Shown here in pieces: positions 9,359 to 18,299 of a DNA stretch of 37,960 nucleotides; position 1 is the stretch's first letter, and every line of letters starts with the position of its first letter. The notes below the pieces were generated by a model, which worked only from the letters and a program-made list of their open reading frames with translations, did not search any database and had not been told where the DNA came from. The DNA is taken from positions 1-37,960 of the forward strand of contig JAHBXG010000033.1 of assembly GCA_019636565.1 (NCBI GenBank), written 5' to 3'. A program made the position numbers and the translations under genes. The DNA is from Phycisphaeraceae bacterium (GTDB lineage: Bacteria > Planctomycetota > Phycisphaerae > Phycisphaerales > UBA1924).

Positions 9359-10908
9359 CGACAATGCATCCTGACGAGAGCGCCGCCCGGCGATTGGCCG
9401 GGCTTGCCAACGGCGAACTGCCGACGTACCCCGTGGCCCCCGGCACGGGAGACGGTTCACTGGTCGATGACCCCGCGGTGCGGGCGCCGCTGGTGCTCAA
9501 CAACCGGTCATTCCACGACATCACCGAGATCGTCTGCGGCTACGCCGAGAAGCCGCCGGGCAAGTGGTGGCTGCCGCTCTTCGGGCTTTCGTTCACGATC
9601 GCCCAGGTGGGCGCCCTGTTCATTCTGTACCTGATCATCACGGGCATCGGCGCGTGGGGCATGAACAACCAGGTCGACTGGGCCTGGGACATCACCAACT
9701 TCGTGTTCTGGATCGGTATCGGTCACGCCGGAACGCTGATCTCCGCGATCTTGTGCCTTCTCAAGCAAAAGTGGCGCACCGCGGTCAACCGCAGCGCCGA
9801 AGCGATGACCATCTTCGCGGTTATCTGCGCCGCCACATTCCCCGGCATCCACATCGGCCGCCAGTGGATGGCGTGGTTCCTGCTCCCGATTCCCAACAGC
9901 AACGCGATCTGGCCGAACTTCAAGAGCCCGCTGCTCTGGGACGTTTTCGCCGTCAGCACCTACGGCACGGTCTCGCTTCTCTTCTGGTACATGGGCATGA
10001 TCCCCGATTTCGCAACGCTGCGCGATCGGGCCGACCTCCGCCTCCGGCGCAACGCCGAGGGCCCGCGGGTTTTTCCGTTCTTGGCGCTGCGGACCGACAC
10101 GGTCCGGGCGTACGTGTACGGCTTCCTCGCCATGGGCTGGCGATTCAGCAGCCGCCACTGGCATCGGTATGAAGTGGCCTATTTGGTGCTCGCGGGCATC
10201 AGCACACCGCTGGTGTTGAGCGTGCACTCGATCGTGTCGTTCGACTTCGCTACATCAATCCTGCCCGGCTGGCACACGACGATCTTCCCGCCCTACTTCG
10301 TTGCAGGCGCCATCTTCGGCGGCTTCGCGATGGTGCTGCTCCTCCTGATCCCGGCGCGTGAACTGTTCCCCAATATGAAGGACCTGATCACGCTCCGCCA
10401 CATCGAGAACATGGCGAAGATCATCCTGGCCACGGGAATGATCGTCGGGTTCGCCTATTCGATGGAGTTCTTCATCGCCTGGTACAGCGGCAACGAATAC
10501 GAGTCCTTCCTGTTCACGCACGTTCGCGCTCAGGGTCCCTACGCCTGGGCGTACTGGACGATGATCTTCTGCAACGTCGTCAGTCCGCAGGTCTTCTGGA
10601 TCCGGTTCTGTCGGCAGAGCCCGCTGATCGTCTTTATCATCTCGATTCTGGTGACGATCGGCATGTGGTTCGAGCGCTTCGTGATCATCGTCACGAGCCT
10701 CCACCGGGCCTTCCTGCCCGCCGAGTGGAGCATGTTCTGGCCGACCCCGGTCGACATCGGCATCTTCGTTGGCTCGTGCGGCATCTTCCTCACGCTCTTC
10801 CTCCTCTTCCTGCGTTTCCTCCCCGTCTTTGCGATGGCCGAGGTCAAGGCGGTTCTGCCTCAGGCCAGCCCGCATCATCCCCACGACCACGCAAAGGGAG
10901 GGCACTAA
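9355..10908 (+). CDS. actC: ActC, NrfD-like integral membrane subunit of alternative complex III
   Basis: A 517-residue NrfD/PsrC-type protein with about ten membrane helices. In alternative complex III, ActC contributes to the quinol site and a proposed proton path facing the iron-sulfur module of ActB. Recognisable segments include [15 protein letters not shown] before the first helix, [44 protein letters not shown], and [20 protein letters not shown] with family-typical His and Ser. The GTG start at 9355 overlaps the actB stop and has GGAGG about six bases upstream. The last 13 residues are His-rich ([12 protein letters not shown]). A polysulfide or nitrite reductase membrane subunit would look similar, but the surrounding genes decide for ActC. 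Confidence 0.93.
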   Translation: MTTMHPDESAARRLAGLANGELPTYPVAPGTGDGSLVDDPAVRAPLVLNNRSFHDITEIVCGYAEKPPGKWWLPLFGLSFTIAQVGALFILYLIITGIGAWGMNNQVDWAWDITNFVFWIGIGHAGTLISAILCLLKQKWRTAVNRSAEAMTIFAVICAATFPGIHIGRQWMAWFLLPIPNSNAIWPNFKSPLLWDVFAVSTYGTVSLLFWYMGMIPDFATLRDRADLRLRRNAEGPRVFPFLALRTDTVRAYVYGFLAMGWRFSSRHWHRYEVAYLVLAGISTPLVLSVHSIVSFDFATSILPGWHTTIFPPYFVAGAIFGGFAMVLLLLIPARELFPNMKDLITLRHIENMAKIILATGMIVGFAYSMEFFIAWYSGNEYESFLFTHVRAQGPYAWAYWTMIFCNVVSPQVFWIRFCRQSPLIVFIISILVTIGMWFERFVIIVTSLHRAFLPAEWSMFWPTPVDIGIFVGSCGIFLTLFLLFLRFLPVFAMAEVKAVLPQASPHHPHDHAKGGH

Positions 10909-10911
10909 GCC

Positions 10912-11481
10912 ATGGCAAAGCAACGCAAGGTCTATGTGACCGAGAGCGGCGAGAACGTCTACGGCGTCATCGCCGAATTCGCGACAGCCGCCGACGTGTA
11001 TCACGCAGCCGAAAAGGTGCGTGATGCCGGCTACTCGCAGTGGGATGTCTACGCCCCGTTCCCGATCCACGGCATCGACGAAGCTATGGGACAGAAGCGC
11101 ACCAAACTGCCGCTGGCGTGCGCCGCCATCGGCCTCACCGGCGCGGGACTCGGCTTCCTGATGCAGTATTGGATGAGCGGAGTCGACTACCAGCTCGTGG
11201 TGCAGGGCAAGCCCTATGGCCCGTGGGAACCGTTCGTTCCGATCACCTTCGAACTCGGCATTCTGTTCACCGCTTTCTCGGCGCTGATCTGCATGCTGGC
11301 GTTCAACGGGCTGCCACGACACAACCACCCGCTCCTGAGCAAGGAGCGTTTCCTCGCTGTCAGCGACGACACGCTGGCCATCTGTATCGAGAGCGCCGAC
11401 GACAAGTTTGATCCCGACCAGACCCGCGCGATGCTCGAACGCCTCGGCGGACGCAACATCGATCTGGTCGAGGGCGACTGA
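10912..11481 (+). CDS. actD: ActD, DUF3341 membrane subunit of alternative complex III
   Basis: A 189-residue DUF3341 protein. The N-terminal 60 residues form a soluble domain (YGVIAEFATAADVYHAAEKV, then a WDVYAPFPIHGID segment typical of the family). Two membrane helices follow at about 66-88 and 109-131, with a short periplasmic loop that includes GPWEPFVPITFE. The C-terminal 55 residues are soluble (SKERFLAVSDDTLAI). In solved alternative complex III structures ActD is a two-helix subunit packed against ActC. It starts three bases after the actC stop, with a GGGAGGG element spanning the end of actC. ActE begins 29 bases downstream. Confidence 0.93.
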   Translation: MAKQRKVYVTESGENVYGVIAEFATAADVYHAAEKVRDAGYSQWDVYAPFPIHGIDEAMGQKRTKLPLACAAIGLTGAGLGFLMQYWMSGVDYQLVVQGKPYGPWEPFVPITFELGILFTAFSALICMLAFNGLPRHNHPLLSKERFLAVSDDTLAICIESADDKFDPDQTRAMLERLGGRNIDLVEGD

Positions 11482-11510
11482 GCACACCAACGAACCGAAC
11501 CGAGTACCGG

Positions 11511-12365
11511 ATGAACATGAACACTTACATCAAGACCGCCGGGAGCACGCTCGCCATTGCCGCGGGTGTATTCGCCGTGCTCGGCGCACAAGGCTGCCGG
11601 GGCGACCGCAGCGACAAGCGGCCGCGCCAGTTCTTCCCCGACATGGACGATCAGCCCAAGTGGAAGCCGCAGGCCGAGACGCCGTTCTTCGCGAACAAGC
11701 GCACGATGCGCGAGACGCCCGCGAATGTGGTCGCCTTCGGGCGTGTGGGTATCACCGGCGATGAATCGTGGGGCAAGCCGTGGGCCGAGCAGCGAGTCGC
11801 GCTGCTGCGCGATGGCGAGGCTGTCTACCAAGGCACCACCGGCATGAACGCGGACGGCACGCTCAATTACGTGGACCGCATCCCTTCATCCATTCAAGTC
11901 ACGCCGGAACTTATCAAGCTCGGCCAGACGAAGTTCAATATCTACTGCTCGGTCTGCCACGGCTTCGACGGGTCGGGCAAGGGAATGGTCGGTCAATCGT
12001 GGTCGTACGCCCTGCCGAACTTTTATGATCCGAAGTACAAGGACGCCACGCAGTACACGGGCAAAGACGGGTACATCTTCCACACAATCCGAAATGGCGT
12101 GACCACCAACGGCGAGCAGAAGATGCCCCCGTACGGCCACGCGCTGAACGAGATGCAGGCGTGGGCGGTGGTCGCGTACTTCCGCACGCTTCAGGAAGCC
12201 CGTGCGGTTCCGCTGTCGGAAGTTCCTGAATCAGAACGTCCGGCGCTCGAAGCGAAACTTCGCGCAGCGGCCGCCGCTGCGGTTCCGCCTGCCCCGGCCC
12301 CGGCACCCGCCCCGGCCCTTCCGGCAAATCATCCGACGCAGCAACCGCAGGGAGGTGGCAAGTGA
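11511..12365 (+). CDS. actE: ActE, monoheme cytochrome c subunit of alternative complex III
   Basis: A 284-residue exported cytochrome c. The N-terminal hydrophobic segment ends in GAQGC, with Cys29 as a likely lipidated residue; ActE is a lipoprotein in characterised complexes. The heme site is CSVCH (Cys146, Cys149, His150), with Met205 in the KMPPYG segment as the probable sixth ligand. The C-terminal 40 residues are an Ala/Pro-rich linker-like tail. Two ATG codons (11511 and 11517) are in frame; the first is used here. The stop overlaps the GTG start of actF, so ActE and ActF are probably translated in a coupled way. Its expected role is to carry electrons from ActA toward the oxidase. 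Confidence 0.92.
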   Translation: MNMNTYIKTAGSTLAIAAGVFAVLGAQGCRGDRSDKRPRQFFPDMDDQPKWKPQAETPFFANKRTMRETPANVVAFGRVGITGDESWGKPWAEQRVALLRDGEAVYQGTTGMNADGTLNYVDRIPSSIQVTPELIKLGQTKFNIYCSVCHGFDGSGKGMVGQSWSYALPNFYDPKYKDATQYTGKDGYIFHTIRNGVTTNGEQKMPPYGHALNEMQAWAVVAYFRTLQEARAVPLSEVPESERPALEAKLRAAAAAAVPPAPAPAPAPALPANHPTQQPQGGGK

Positions 12366-13654
12366 GTTCCATCGCGACGCATGAGCACGATGCGGTGCTC
12401 CACCACGATCAATCGCACGAGCACCTGCTCCGTGAGAGCAACATCCGCTACACGGGTGGTGCCAGTCTCTCCACCCTGTTCCTGGCCGTTGCCGTTGTTG
12501 GCCTCGGTGCGACAATCGCGAGCGCGTTTCTGTACACAGGCAAGCTCCACGCGATCGCCAGCTTTCAGATGGCCGCCATGGGCTGTCTCGCGATGTGCCT
12601 GGGCGGAATGTTTTTCACGCTGGTCATGCACCTGATGGCCGCGGGCTGGTCGATCACGCTCCGGCGCCAGTTCGAGAACCTGATGGTGCTCGCGCCGGTC
12701 ATGCTCGTGGTGGCGTCAATCGTTCCGCTCTACGACCTCTTTATCGGAAACGGCTCGCTCTACCTCTGGATGAACAGCCAGTACCAGAAGGACAACATCG
12801 TCCTGCAGGAAAAGATCGCGTTCCTGAACCCGAGCTTCTTCTGCGTTCGTCTCATGCTCTACTTCGTGGTCTGGTCGATCATCGCGTTCAAGCTCAGCGG
12901 CTACTCGCGAAGGCAGGACGAAACCGGCGACAAGTGGCTTTCCAACAAGGCTCGCTTTACCAGCGCCTGGGGAATGCTCGCCTTCGCCCTCACGACGGCG
13001 TTCGCCTCCTTCGATCTCCTCATGTCGATGGACTTCCGCTTCTTCAGCACCATGTGGGGCGTGTATTACTTCGCTTCCGCCGCGTTCAGCGGCATCGCGG
13101 CCCTGGTTCTTATCGTCGTACCGCTCCGGCGGGCCGGCAAGCTCGAAGCGCTTGTGACCGCCGAGCACTTCCACGATGTCGGCAAACTCATGTTCACCTT
13201 CACGGTGTTCTGGGCCTACATCGCCTTCAGCCAGTACTTCCTGATCTGGTATTCGAACGTTCCCGAAGAAACCGCCTGGTACCTCGTCCGCAAGCGCGAC
13301 GGCTGGCAGTTTGTCTTCTTCCTGCTCGCGATCGGACACTTCGTCGTGCCCTTCCTCATCCTGCTCTTCCGCGGCGTGAAGCGATCTCCTACCGCGCTCG
13401 CCGTTGTCGCGATGTGGATGCTCTTCATCCACTTCACAGACATGTTCTTCATCGTCCGACCCATGGTGACCACCCGCTTCACGGATTCGGCCCCCCTGAC
13501 CCCGATGAGCGGCATCTGGGTCGATCTGGCGGCCGTTTTCGGGATGCTCGGCCTTCTTGGCTTCCTCCTGGTTCGCCGGGTTTCTTCTGTTCCGCTCATT
13601 CCCCTTCGCGACCCGCGACTTCCTGAATCCATCGAGCACAAGAACTACATCTGA
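12362..13654 (+). CDS. actF: ActF, NrfD-like second integral membrane subunit of alternative complex III
   Basis: A 430-residue membrane protein with about ten helices, distantly related to ActC. Family-like segments are GALH-region equivalents such as FQMAAMGCLAMCLGGMFF, LFIGNGSLYLWMNSQY, SAWGMLAFALTTAFASFDLLMSMD, and FSQYFLIWYSNVPEET. In the complex, ActF sits beside ActC and carries a second set of proposed proton-path residues. The first 22 residues are His/Glu-rich (EHDAVLHHDQSHEHL). The GTG at 12362 overlaps the actE stop and follows GGGAGG. It is the last of the six act genes; a 107-base gap separates it from the next gene, the largest gap inside the cluster. Confidence 0.92.
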   Translation: MSSIATHEHDAVLHHDQSHEHLLRESNIRYTGGASLSTLFLAVAVVGLGATIASAFLYTGKLHAIASFQMAAMGCLAMCLGGMFFTLVMHLMAAGWSITLRRQFENLMVLAPVMLVVASIVPLYDLFIGNGSLYLWMNSQYQKDNIVLQEKIAFLNPSFFCVRLMLYFVVWSIIAFKLSGYSRRQDETGDKWLSNKARFTSAWGMLAFALTTAFASFDLLMSMDFRFFSTMWGVYYFASAAFSGIAALVLIVVPLRRAGKLEALVTAEHFHDVGKLMFTFTVFWAYIAFSQYFLIWYSNVPEETAWYLVRKRDGWQFVFFLLAIGHFVVPFLILLFRGVKRSPTALAVVAMWMLFIHFTDMFFIVRPMVTTRFTDSAPLTPMSGIWVDLAAVFGMLGLLGFLLVRRVSSVPLIPLRDPRLPESIEHKNYI

Positions 13655-13761
13655 CCGGGGGGCTGCGGCGAACCCAGATCTGGTCTAGAATCTTCCGTTT
13701 GACAGCAATTATTCCCGCCTGGCAGTAAAGTGTCCCCAAGGATTGTCAGCAAGGAACCCGA
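13655..13761 (+). promoter_or_regulatory. intracluster gap, possible internal promoter
   Basis: This 107-base spacer lies between actF and the next gene, whereas most neighbours in the cluster overlap or sit under 60 bases apart. It contains a consensus TTGACA at 13699-13704. The best -10-like match downstream (TAAAGT at 13726) is at a poor spacing of 21 bases. A TAGAAT lies at 13686-13691 without a -35 partner. A separate promoter for the cox half is possible but weakly supported. Confidence 0.25.
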
Positions 13762-14133
13762 ATGTCGAGCCATGAACACAGCAGCCACGGTCACGCCGAC
13801 GCATGGCACCATCACTCAAACGCCGAGGGTGTGCCGCAGCACGAGCACGCGGCGACGGTGAACACCAAGAACACTTTCCTGGTGCTCTTTGTGATCTTCG
13901 GCTTCACGGCGGTATTCATTCTCGTGACCGTGCTGTATTTCAACGTCACGGTGCGCCGGGTGCAGGAAGCCCGGATCGAGACCATCGGAGGCGCTGAGGT
14001 CTACAACACGATGCGCGGCCAGATGGAGGCGGATCTGTCCACATTTGGCGTCGTTGATCCGGCGACGAAGACCGTGCGCATTCCCGTGGATCGGGCGATC
14101 GACCGCGTCGTCAAGCGTTACCAGAGCAGGTGA
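13762..14133 (+). CDS. small His-rich single-helix membrane protein of unknown function, act-cox cluster
   Basis: No family is recognised. The 123-residue product has nine histidines in its first 30 residues (HEHSSHGHADAWHHHS and QHEH), then one membrane helix at about 38-60. A soluble 60-residue C-terminal domain follows, beginning with RRVQEARIETIGGAEVYNTMRG and ending in basic residues. It lies between actF and the SCO gene and its stop overlaps one possible SCO start, so it belongs to the act-cox operon. The position next to a copper chaperone and the histidines suggest a role in metal handling or in holding the two complexes together. That is inference only. Confidence 0.85.
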   Translation: MSSHEHSSHGHADAWHHHSNAEGVPQHEHAATVNTKNTFLVLFVIFGFTAVFILVTVLYFNVTVRRVQEARIETIGGAEVYNTMRGQMEADLSTFGVVDPATKTVRIPVDRAIDRVVKRYQSR

Positions 14134-14150
14134 GCGAAGGGGAATCCCGA

Positions 14151-15173
14151 GTGTCCGTTTCGTGTCGCAATCTTCTCGCAATTGTTTCCGCCGCCTCCAT
14201 AGCGGCCGGCGGAGCCACTGCGCAGATCGCTCGCGGCTACGACCCGACGAAGTCCGGGGTGGCGCCCGCGACGGGCGCGGTGACGAGCGGGCTCGATACG
14301 GATCAGAAGATCGGTGCCTTCATCCCGCGGGAATTGCGATTCACCAGTGCTGAAGGCAAGCAAGTTCGGTTGGGAGACCTGTTTGACCTGGAAAATGGTT
14401 CCTCGGCGTCGGGCGGCAAGCACCGGCCCGTGCTTGTGACACTGGTGTACTACGACTGCCCGGTGGTCTGCAGCGCGACCATGGACAAATTGGCGGGCGC
14501 GTTCCGGCACCTGGATTACAAGATCGGCAAAGATTTCAAGGTCGCCTATTTCAGTTTCGACTCGACCGAAACCGCAGCCCGGGCCAAACAGGTCAAAGAG
14601 TCGTACCTGGTCGGACAACCCGATGGACTCGGAGACAACGGCAAGTTCAACCCTTTGATCGCGGACAATTGGAATTTCTTCGTTGGGACTGCCGCGGCGA
14701 ACCGGGAACTGGCGAACGCGCTCGGTTTCAAGTACCGCGTGGCGGACAACGGGCAGTTCGCGCATTCATCGGTCTTCATGATCCTCACGCCGGACGGACG
14801 GGTCGCCCGGTATCTGTCTCCGTTCCTGGGCGACGACAAGGCGCTGGCCGAGCAGATGAAATTGGCGCTGCTCGAAGCATCCGACGGCAAGATCGCCAAG
14901 GGCGTGAGCGAACTGATGATGAGCTGGTGCTTCATGTACGACCCGAGGGCCGGCGCGTACACCCTGCAGGCGATGCAGGTGATGAAGATCGGTGCGATAG
15001 TTTCCATCGTCGCGGTCGGGTCGCTCGTGCTGGGCATGATGGTCATGGAACGCTCACGCCGCCGGCATCGCGTGCCGGCGGATGCGGTTGGGCGTCGCGA
15101 TGAAGACGGCGGAACGGATCGCAGCGACGGTGACGGACACAAGCCGGCGGGCGAGACGACGGTTTCGGTTTGA
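14151..15173 (+). CDS. SCO1/SenC family copper chaperone with C-terminal membrane anchor
   Basis: Thioredoxin-fold protein that delivers copper to, or reduces, the CuA site of cytochrome oxidase subunit II. The copper-binding motif CPVVC (Cys103, Cys107) and the distal histidine in QFAHSSV (His205) are all present. An N-terminal signal sequence ends near GGATAQ, and a membrane helix near residues 275-300 is followed by an Arg-rich cytoplasmic tail. Two starts are possible. GTG 14151 follows a GAAGGGG element and begins directly at the signal peptide; GTG 14130 overlaps the upstream stop codon but has a poor binding site. The first is used here. coxB begins 21 bases downstream. Confidence 0.9.
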   Translation: MSVSCRNLLAIVSAASIAAGGATAQIARGYDPTKSGVAPATGAVTSGLDTDQKIGAFIPRELRFTSAEGKQVRLGDLFDLENGSSASGGKHRPVLVTLVYYDCPVVCSATMDKLAGAFRHLDYKIGKDFKVAYFSFDSTETAARAKQVKESYLVGQPDGLGDNGKFNPLIADNWNFFVGTAAANRELANALGFKYRVADNGQFAHSSVFMILTPDGRVARYLSPFLGDDKALAEQMKLALLEASDGKIAKGVSELMMSWCFMYDPRAGAYTLQAMQVMKIGAIVSIVAVGSLVLGMMVMERSRRRHRVPADAVGRRDEDGGTDRSDGDGHKPAGETTVSV

Positions 15174-15194
15174 GTTTGCGAACGGAGTGATGGT

Positions 15195-16406
15195 GTGCTG
15201 AAGACATTGACAAACAACTGGACCGCGACACTCGCCGAGAGCCCTCAGGGCTGGTGGGCGCCCGGCTGGCGCTGGTTCTTCCAGAACTTTGGTGTCAACG
15301 AAAACGCCAAACTCACCGACCAGCTGTACATGGAGATCTTCTGGATCAGCGTGGGGTGGTTTGTCTTCCTGATGGCAATCATGTTGATTTGCGTCGTGAA
15401 GTACCGCCGTCGCCCCGGCGTCCCCGCGCCGTACAGCCCGTCGCACAACACCGTGCTCGAACTGGTCTGGACCATCATCCCGTGCTTTTTCCTGTTCTAC
15501 ATCTTTCTTCAGGGTTTCCACGTGTACGTGGACAAGCTGGTCGCGCCGGGAGACTCGCTCCAGATGACGCTGACGGCCAAGAAGTGGGACTGGACGATCA
15601 CCTATCCGAACGGAGCCGCGTCTCCCGAGCGCACACTGATCGGCGCCGACAGCACGCAGTTCGGTGGTGAGAACGGTTCCCCCGGCTCACGTCCGATTCC
15701 GATCTTCTACATGCCCGGCGATGTCCCGATTCACTTCAACATGATCAGCCAGGACGTCATGCATTCGTTCTGGGTGCCCGATTTTCGTGTGAAGTTCGAC
15801 GTCTTCCCCAACCGCTACACCACCTATTGGTTCCAGGCCAAATTGCAGGGCGCCGAGACCAACACCCTGCGTGATTCGACCGGCAAGGACGTCGTCACGG
15901 CTCAGGGCGAGAAGGTCCCGTACATCGACCACTTCATCTTCTGCGCGGAATACTGCGGCGATCAGCACTCGGAAATGCTGGGCATCATCCGCGTTGTCCC
16001 GATGGCGTACTACCTCGCGAAGACCGAGGAATGGAACATCGAAGGCAAGACGCCGGCGGAGATCGGAAAGCTGGTGTATCAGTCGCAGGGTTGCAGCGCG
16101 TGCCACACGCTCGACGGCAGCAAGGGCGCCGCCCCGACCTGGAAGGACCTTTACATGAGCCAGCAGCCGACCAACGCCGGTTCGGTGGTGGCCGATGACA
16201 ACTACATTCGTGAATCGATCTATACGCCCCAGGCAAAAATCGTTGACGGCTATCCGTCCAACATGCCTGTCTACACCACGGCCCAGATCGACGAACGACG
16301 CCTCCAGGGCCTCTTCGCGTTCATGAGAAGCATCAGCAAGTACGCCCCCGCAGAGGCCGCGCCAACCACCGCCGCGCCTGCGACCCCCGAAACCGAAAAG
16401 AAGTAA
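15195..16406 (+). CDS. coxB: cytochrome c oxidase subunit II with fused cytochrome c domain (caa3 type)
   Basis: A 403-residue subunit II. Two membrane helices at about 49-70 and 90-112 are followed by the CuA cupredoxin domain. CuA ligands are His190 (VMHSFWVP), Cys250, Cys254, His258 and Met261 in CAEYCGDQHSEM. A class I cytochrome c domain is fused at the C-terminus with CSACH (Cys300, Cys303, His304) and Met357 in SNMPVY as the likely axial ligand. The fused heme makes this a caa3 oxidase able to take electrons directly from alternative complex III. The last 20 residues are Ala/Pro/Thr-rich. GTG 15195 follows GGAG at seven bases. coxA follows after 27 bases. Confidence 0.95.
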   Translation: MLKTLTNNWTATLAESPQGWWAPGWRWFFQNFGVNENAKLTDQLYMEIFWISVGWFVFLMAIMLICVVKYRRRPGVPAPYSPSHNTVLELVWTIIPCFFLFYIFLQGFHVYVDKLVAPGDSLQMTLTAKKWDWTITYPNGAASPERTLIGADSTQFGGENGSPGSRPIPIFYMPGDVPIHFNMISQDVMHSFWVPDFRVKFDVFPNRYTTYWFQAKLQGAETNTLRDSTGKDVVTAQGEKVPYIDHFIFCAEYCGDQHSEMLGIIRVVPMAYYLAKTEEWNIEGKTPAEIGKLVYQSQGCSACHTLDGSKGAAPTWKDLYMSQQPTNAGSVVADDNYIRESIYTPQAKIVDGYPSNMPVYTTAQIDERRLQGLFAFMRSISKYAPAEAAPTTAAPATPETEKK

Positions 16407-16433
16407 CTCGCCGGATCAGAATCGAGGCACGCC

Positions 16434-18275
16434 ATGACGACGCTTGATAATTCCAGAGCCCACGATTTCGGAGGCCACGGCCACCACGAGGGAAGCTACC
16501 TGACGCCCAAGGGAGGGTTCTTCACCACCGTGTGGGATTGGGCCACAACCGTCGATCACAAGAAGATCGGCGTGATGTACCTGGTCGCGGTGCTCTTCAT
16601 GTTCTTCCTGGGAGGGCTTGCCGCGCTGGCGGTTCGCACCGAGTTACTCGATCCTGTTCGCACCGTCATGGTTCAGGCGGTCGATGCCCAGGGCAAGCCG
16701 TTGTTGGACGCCGACGGCAAGCCTGTGATGAAGACCGAGATCGTCGGCCAGACGCTGGCCCGCTGGATTCCGCCCAAGGGTGGCGAAATCACGAGCATCG
16801 ATTACGGCAATCAGCTCTACAACCGGGCCTTCACGCTGCACGGCGCCATCATGGTGTTCATGGTGATCATCCCCAGCATTCCGGCTTCGCTGGGAAATTT
16901 CTTCATACCGCTGATGCTGGGCGCAAAGGACGTCGCGTTCCCGCGGCTGAACCTGCTCAGTTGGTACATCTACGTCACGGGGTCGATCTTCGCTGTCAGC
17001 TCGATTCTGCTCGGCGGAGTTGACACCGGCTGGACGTTCTACACGCCCTATTCAACAACAACCGATGCGGAGCACGCCAACGTCGTGCTGATGGTGCTCG
17101 GCGCGTTCATCCTCGGCTTCAGTTCGATTCTGACCGGCCTGAACTTCGTCGTGACCGTGCACAAGCTCCGCGCTCCGGGCATGGGCTGGTTCGACATGCC
17201 ACTGTTCATCTGGGCCATGTACTCAACCAGCATCATCCAGGTTCTGGCGACGCCGGTCATCGGCATCACGCTGCTGCTGCTGGTCTTCGAGCGGATGTTC
17301 AAAATCGGCATCTTTGATCCCTCACTGGGCGGCGACCCGGTGCTGTATCAGCACTTCTTCTGGTTCTACAGCCACCCGGTGGTGTACGTGATGATCCTGC
17401 CCGCGTTCGGCGTGATCAGCGAGATCATCCCGGTGCATTCGCACAAGAAGATTTTCGGTTACCGCGCCGTGGCGTTCGCCTCGCTGGGCGTCGCGCTGGT
17501 GAGCTTCCTGGTCTGGGGCCACCATATGTTCGCCTCATCGGGCGAACTGGGCGCAACCGTCTTCTCGGCCCTCACATTCCTCGTCGCTATTCCGACCGCC
17601 GTCAAGGTCTTCAACTGGATCGCCACGCTCTACAAGGGCTCGATCGCGCTCACGACGCCGATGCTCTACGCCCTGATGTTCCTCTTCCTCTTCTCGATCG
17701 GCGGGCTCACCGGCCTGCCCCTCGGCGCGCTCGCGACCGACCTGCACCTTCACGATTCCTACTTCGTGGTTGCCCACTTCCACTACGTGATGATGGGCGG
17801 CACGATCATCACGTTCGTGGCCGGCCTCCATCACTGGTGGCCCAAGATGTTCGGCAAGATGTACAACCAGTTCTGGGCCAACGTCGGCGCCTGGACCGTC
17901 TTCGTCGGCTTCAACCTCACCTTCTTCACGCAGTTCTTCCTCGGCACGCAGGGAATGCCGCGTCGTTACGCAAGCTATGTCTCGGAATACCAGACGCTGC
18001 ACATCTGGTCCACCGTGGGCTCCTATGTGCTGCTGCTGGGTTTCCTCATCCACCTCTTCGTCTTCATCCACTCGCTGGTCGCCGGTCGCAAGGCGCCCGC
18101 GAATCCGTGGGGTGGCCTGACGCTGGAGTGGGAGGCCGAAAGCCCGCCCATCGAGCACAATTTCGCCCACGAGCCGATCGTGACGCACGGCCCTTACGAC
18201 TACGAAACGACGGTTCCTCCGCACTGGAGCGCGAAGGACTATCCGCTTCCTCACCTCCCCGCGAACGCCCACTGA
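16434..18275 (+). CDS. coxA: cytochrome c oxidase subunit I, A2-type heme-copper oxidase
   Basis: Catalytic subunit of 613 residues. Heme a ligands are His136 (TLHGAIM) and His450; heme a3 is bound by His448 in VVAHFHYV. CuB ligands are His314, His363 and His364 (WGHHMF), with Tyr318 as the cross-linked tyrosine. The helix VI motif reads YSHPVVY (residues 312-318): the glutamate of the A1-type HPEVY motif is replaced, and a Tyr-Ser pair precedes the histidine. This is the signature of A2-type oxidases, such as that of Rhodothermus marinus, and does not mean loss of function. The loop between helices 1 and 2 (about residues 75-122) is unusually long and holds a tandem octapeptide. The N-terminus contains a short His cluster (GGHGHHEG). 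Confidence 0.97.
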   Translation: MTTLDNSRAHDFGGHGHHEGSYLTPKGGFFTTVWDWATTVDHKKIGVMYLVAVLFMFFLGGLAALAVRTELLDPVRTVMVQAVDAQGKPLLDADGKPVMKTEIVGQTLARWIPPKGGEITSIDYGNQLYNRAFTLHGAIMVFMVIIPSIPASLGNFFIPLMLGAKDVAFPRLNLLSWYIYVTGSIFAVSSILLGGVDTGWTFYTPYSTTTDAEHANVVLMVLGAFILGFSSILTGLNFVVTVHKLRAPGMGWFDMPLFIWAMYSTSIIQVLATPVIGITLLLLVFERMFKIGIFDPSLGGDPVLYQHFFWFYSHPVVYVMILPAFGVISEIIPVHSHKKIFGYRAVAFASLGVALVSFLVWGHHMFASSGELGATVFSALTFLVAIPTAVKVFNWIATLYKGSIALTTPMLYALMFLFLFSIGGLTGLPLGALATDLHLHDSYFVVAHFHYVMMGGTIITFVAGLHHWWPKMFGKMYNQFWANVGAWTVFVGFNLTFFTQFFLGTQGMPRRYASYVSEYQTLHIWSTVGSYVLLLGFLIHLFVFIHSLVAGRKAPANPWGGLTLEWEAESPPIEHNFAHEPIVTHGPYDYETTVPPHWSAKDYPLPHLPANAH

Positions 18276-18299
18276 CCCCGGTCCACACGAGAACCAGGC

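Noticed and set aside
7550..9460. 636-codon minus-strand open frame
   Set aside because: It lies fully opposite actB and the start of actC. The product is Arg/Val/His-rich with no motif, as expected for a shadow frame.
10255..11490. 411-codon minus-strand open frame
   Set aside because: Opposite actC and actD, with a repetitive Glu/Asp/Arg product and no recognisable domain.
13686..13731. Confident sigma-70 promoter before the 13762 gene
   Set aside because: TTGACA is good, but no -10 element lies at 16-18 bases; reported only as a weak possibility.
17367..17387. Inactive CoxA because the HPEVY glutamate is missing
   Set aside because: The Tyr-Ser pair before the CuB histidine is the established A2-type alternative, and all heme and copper ligands are intact.
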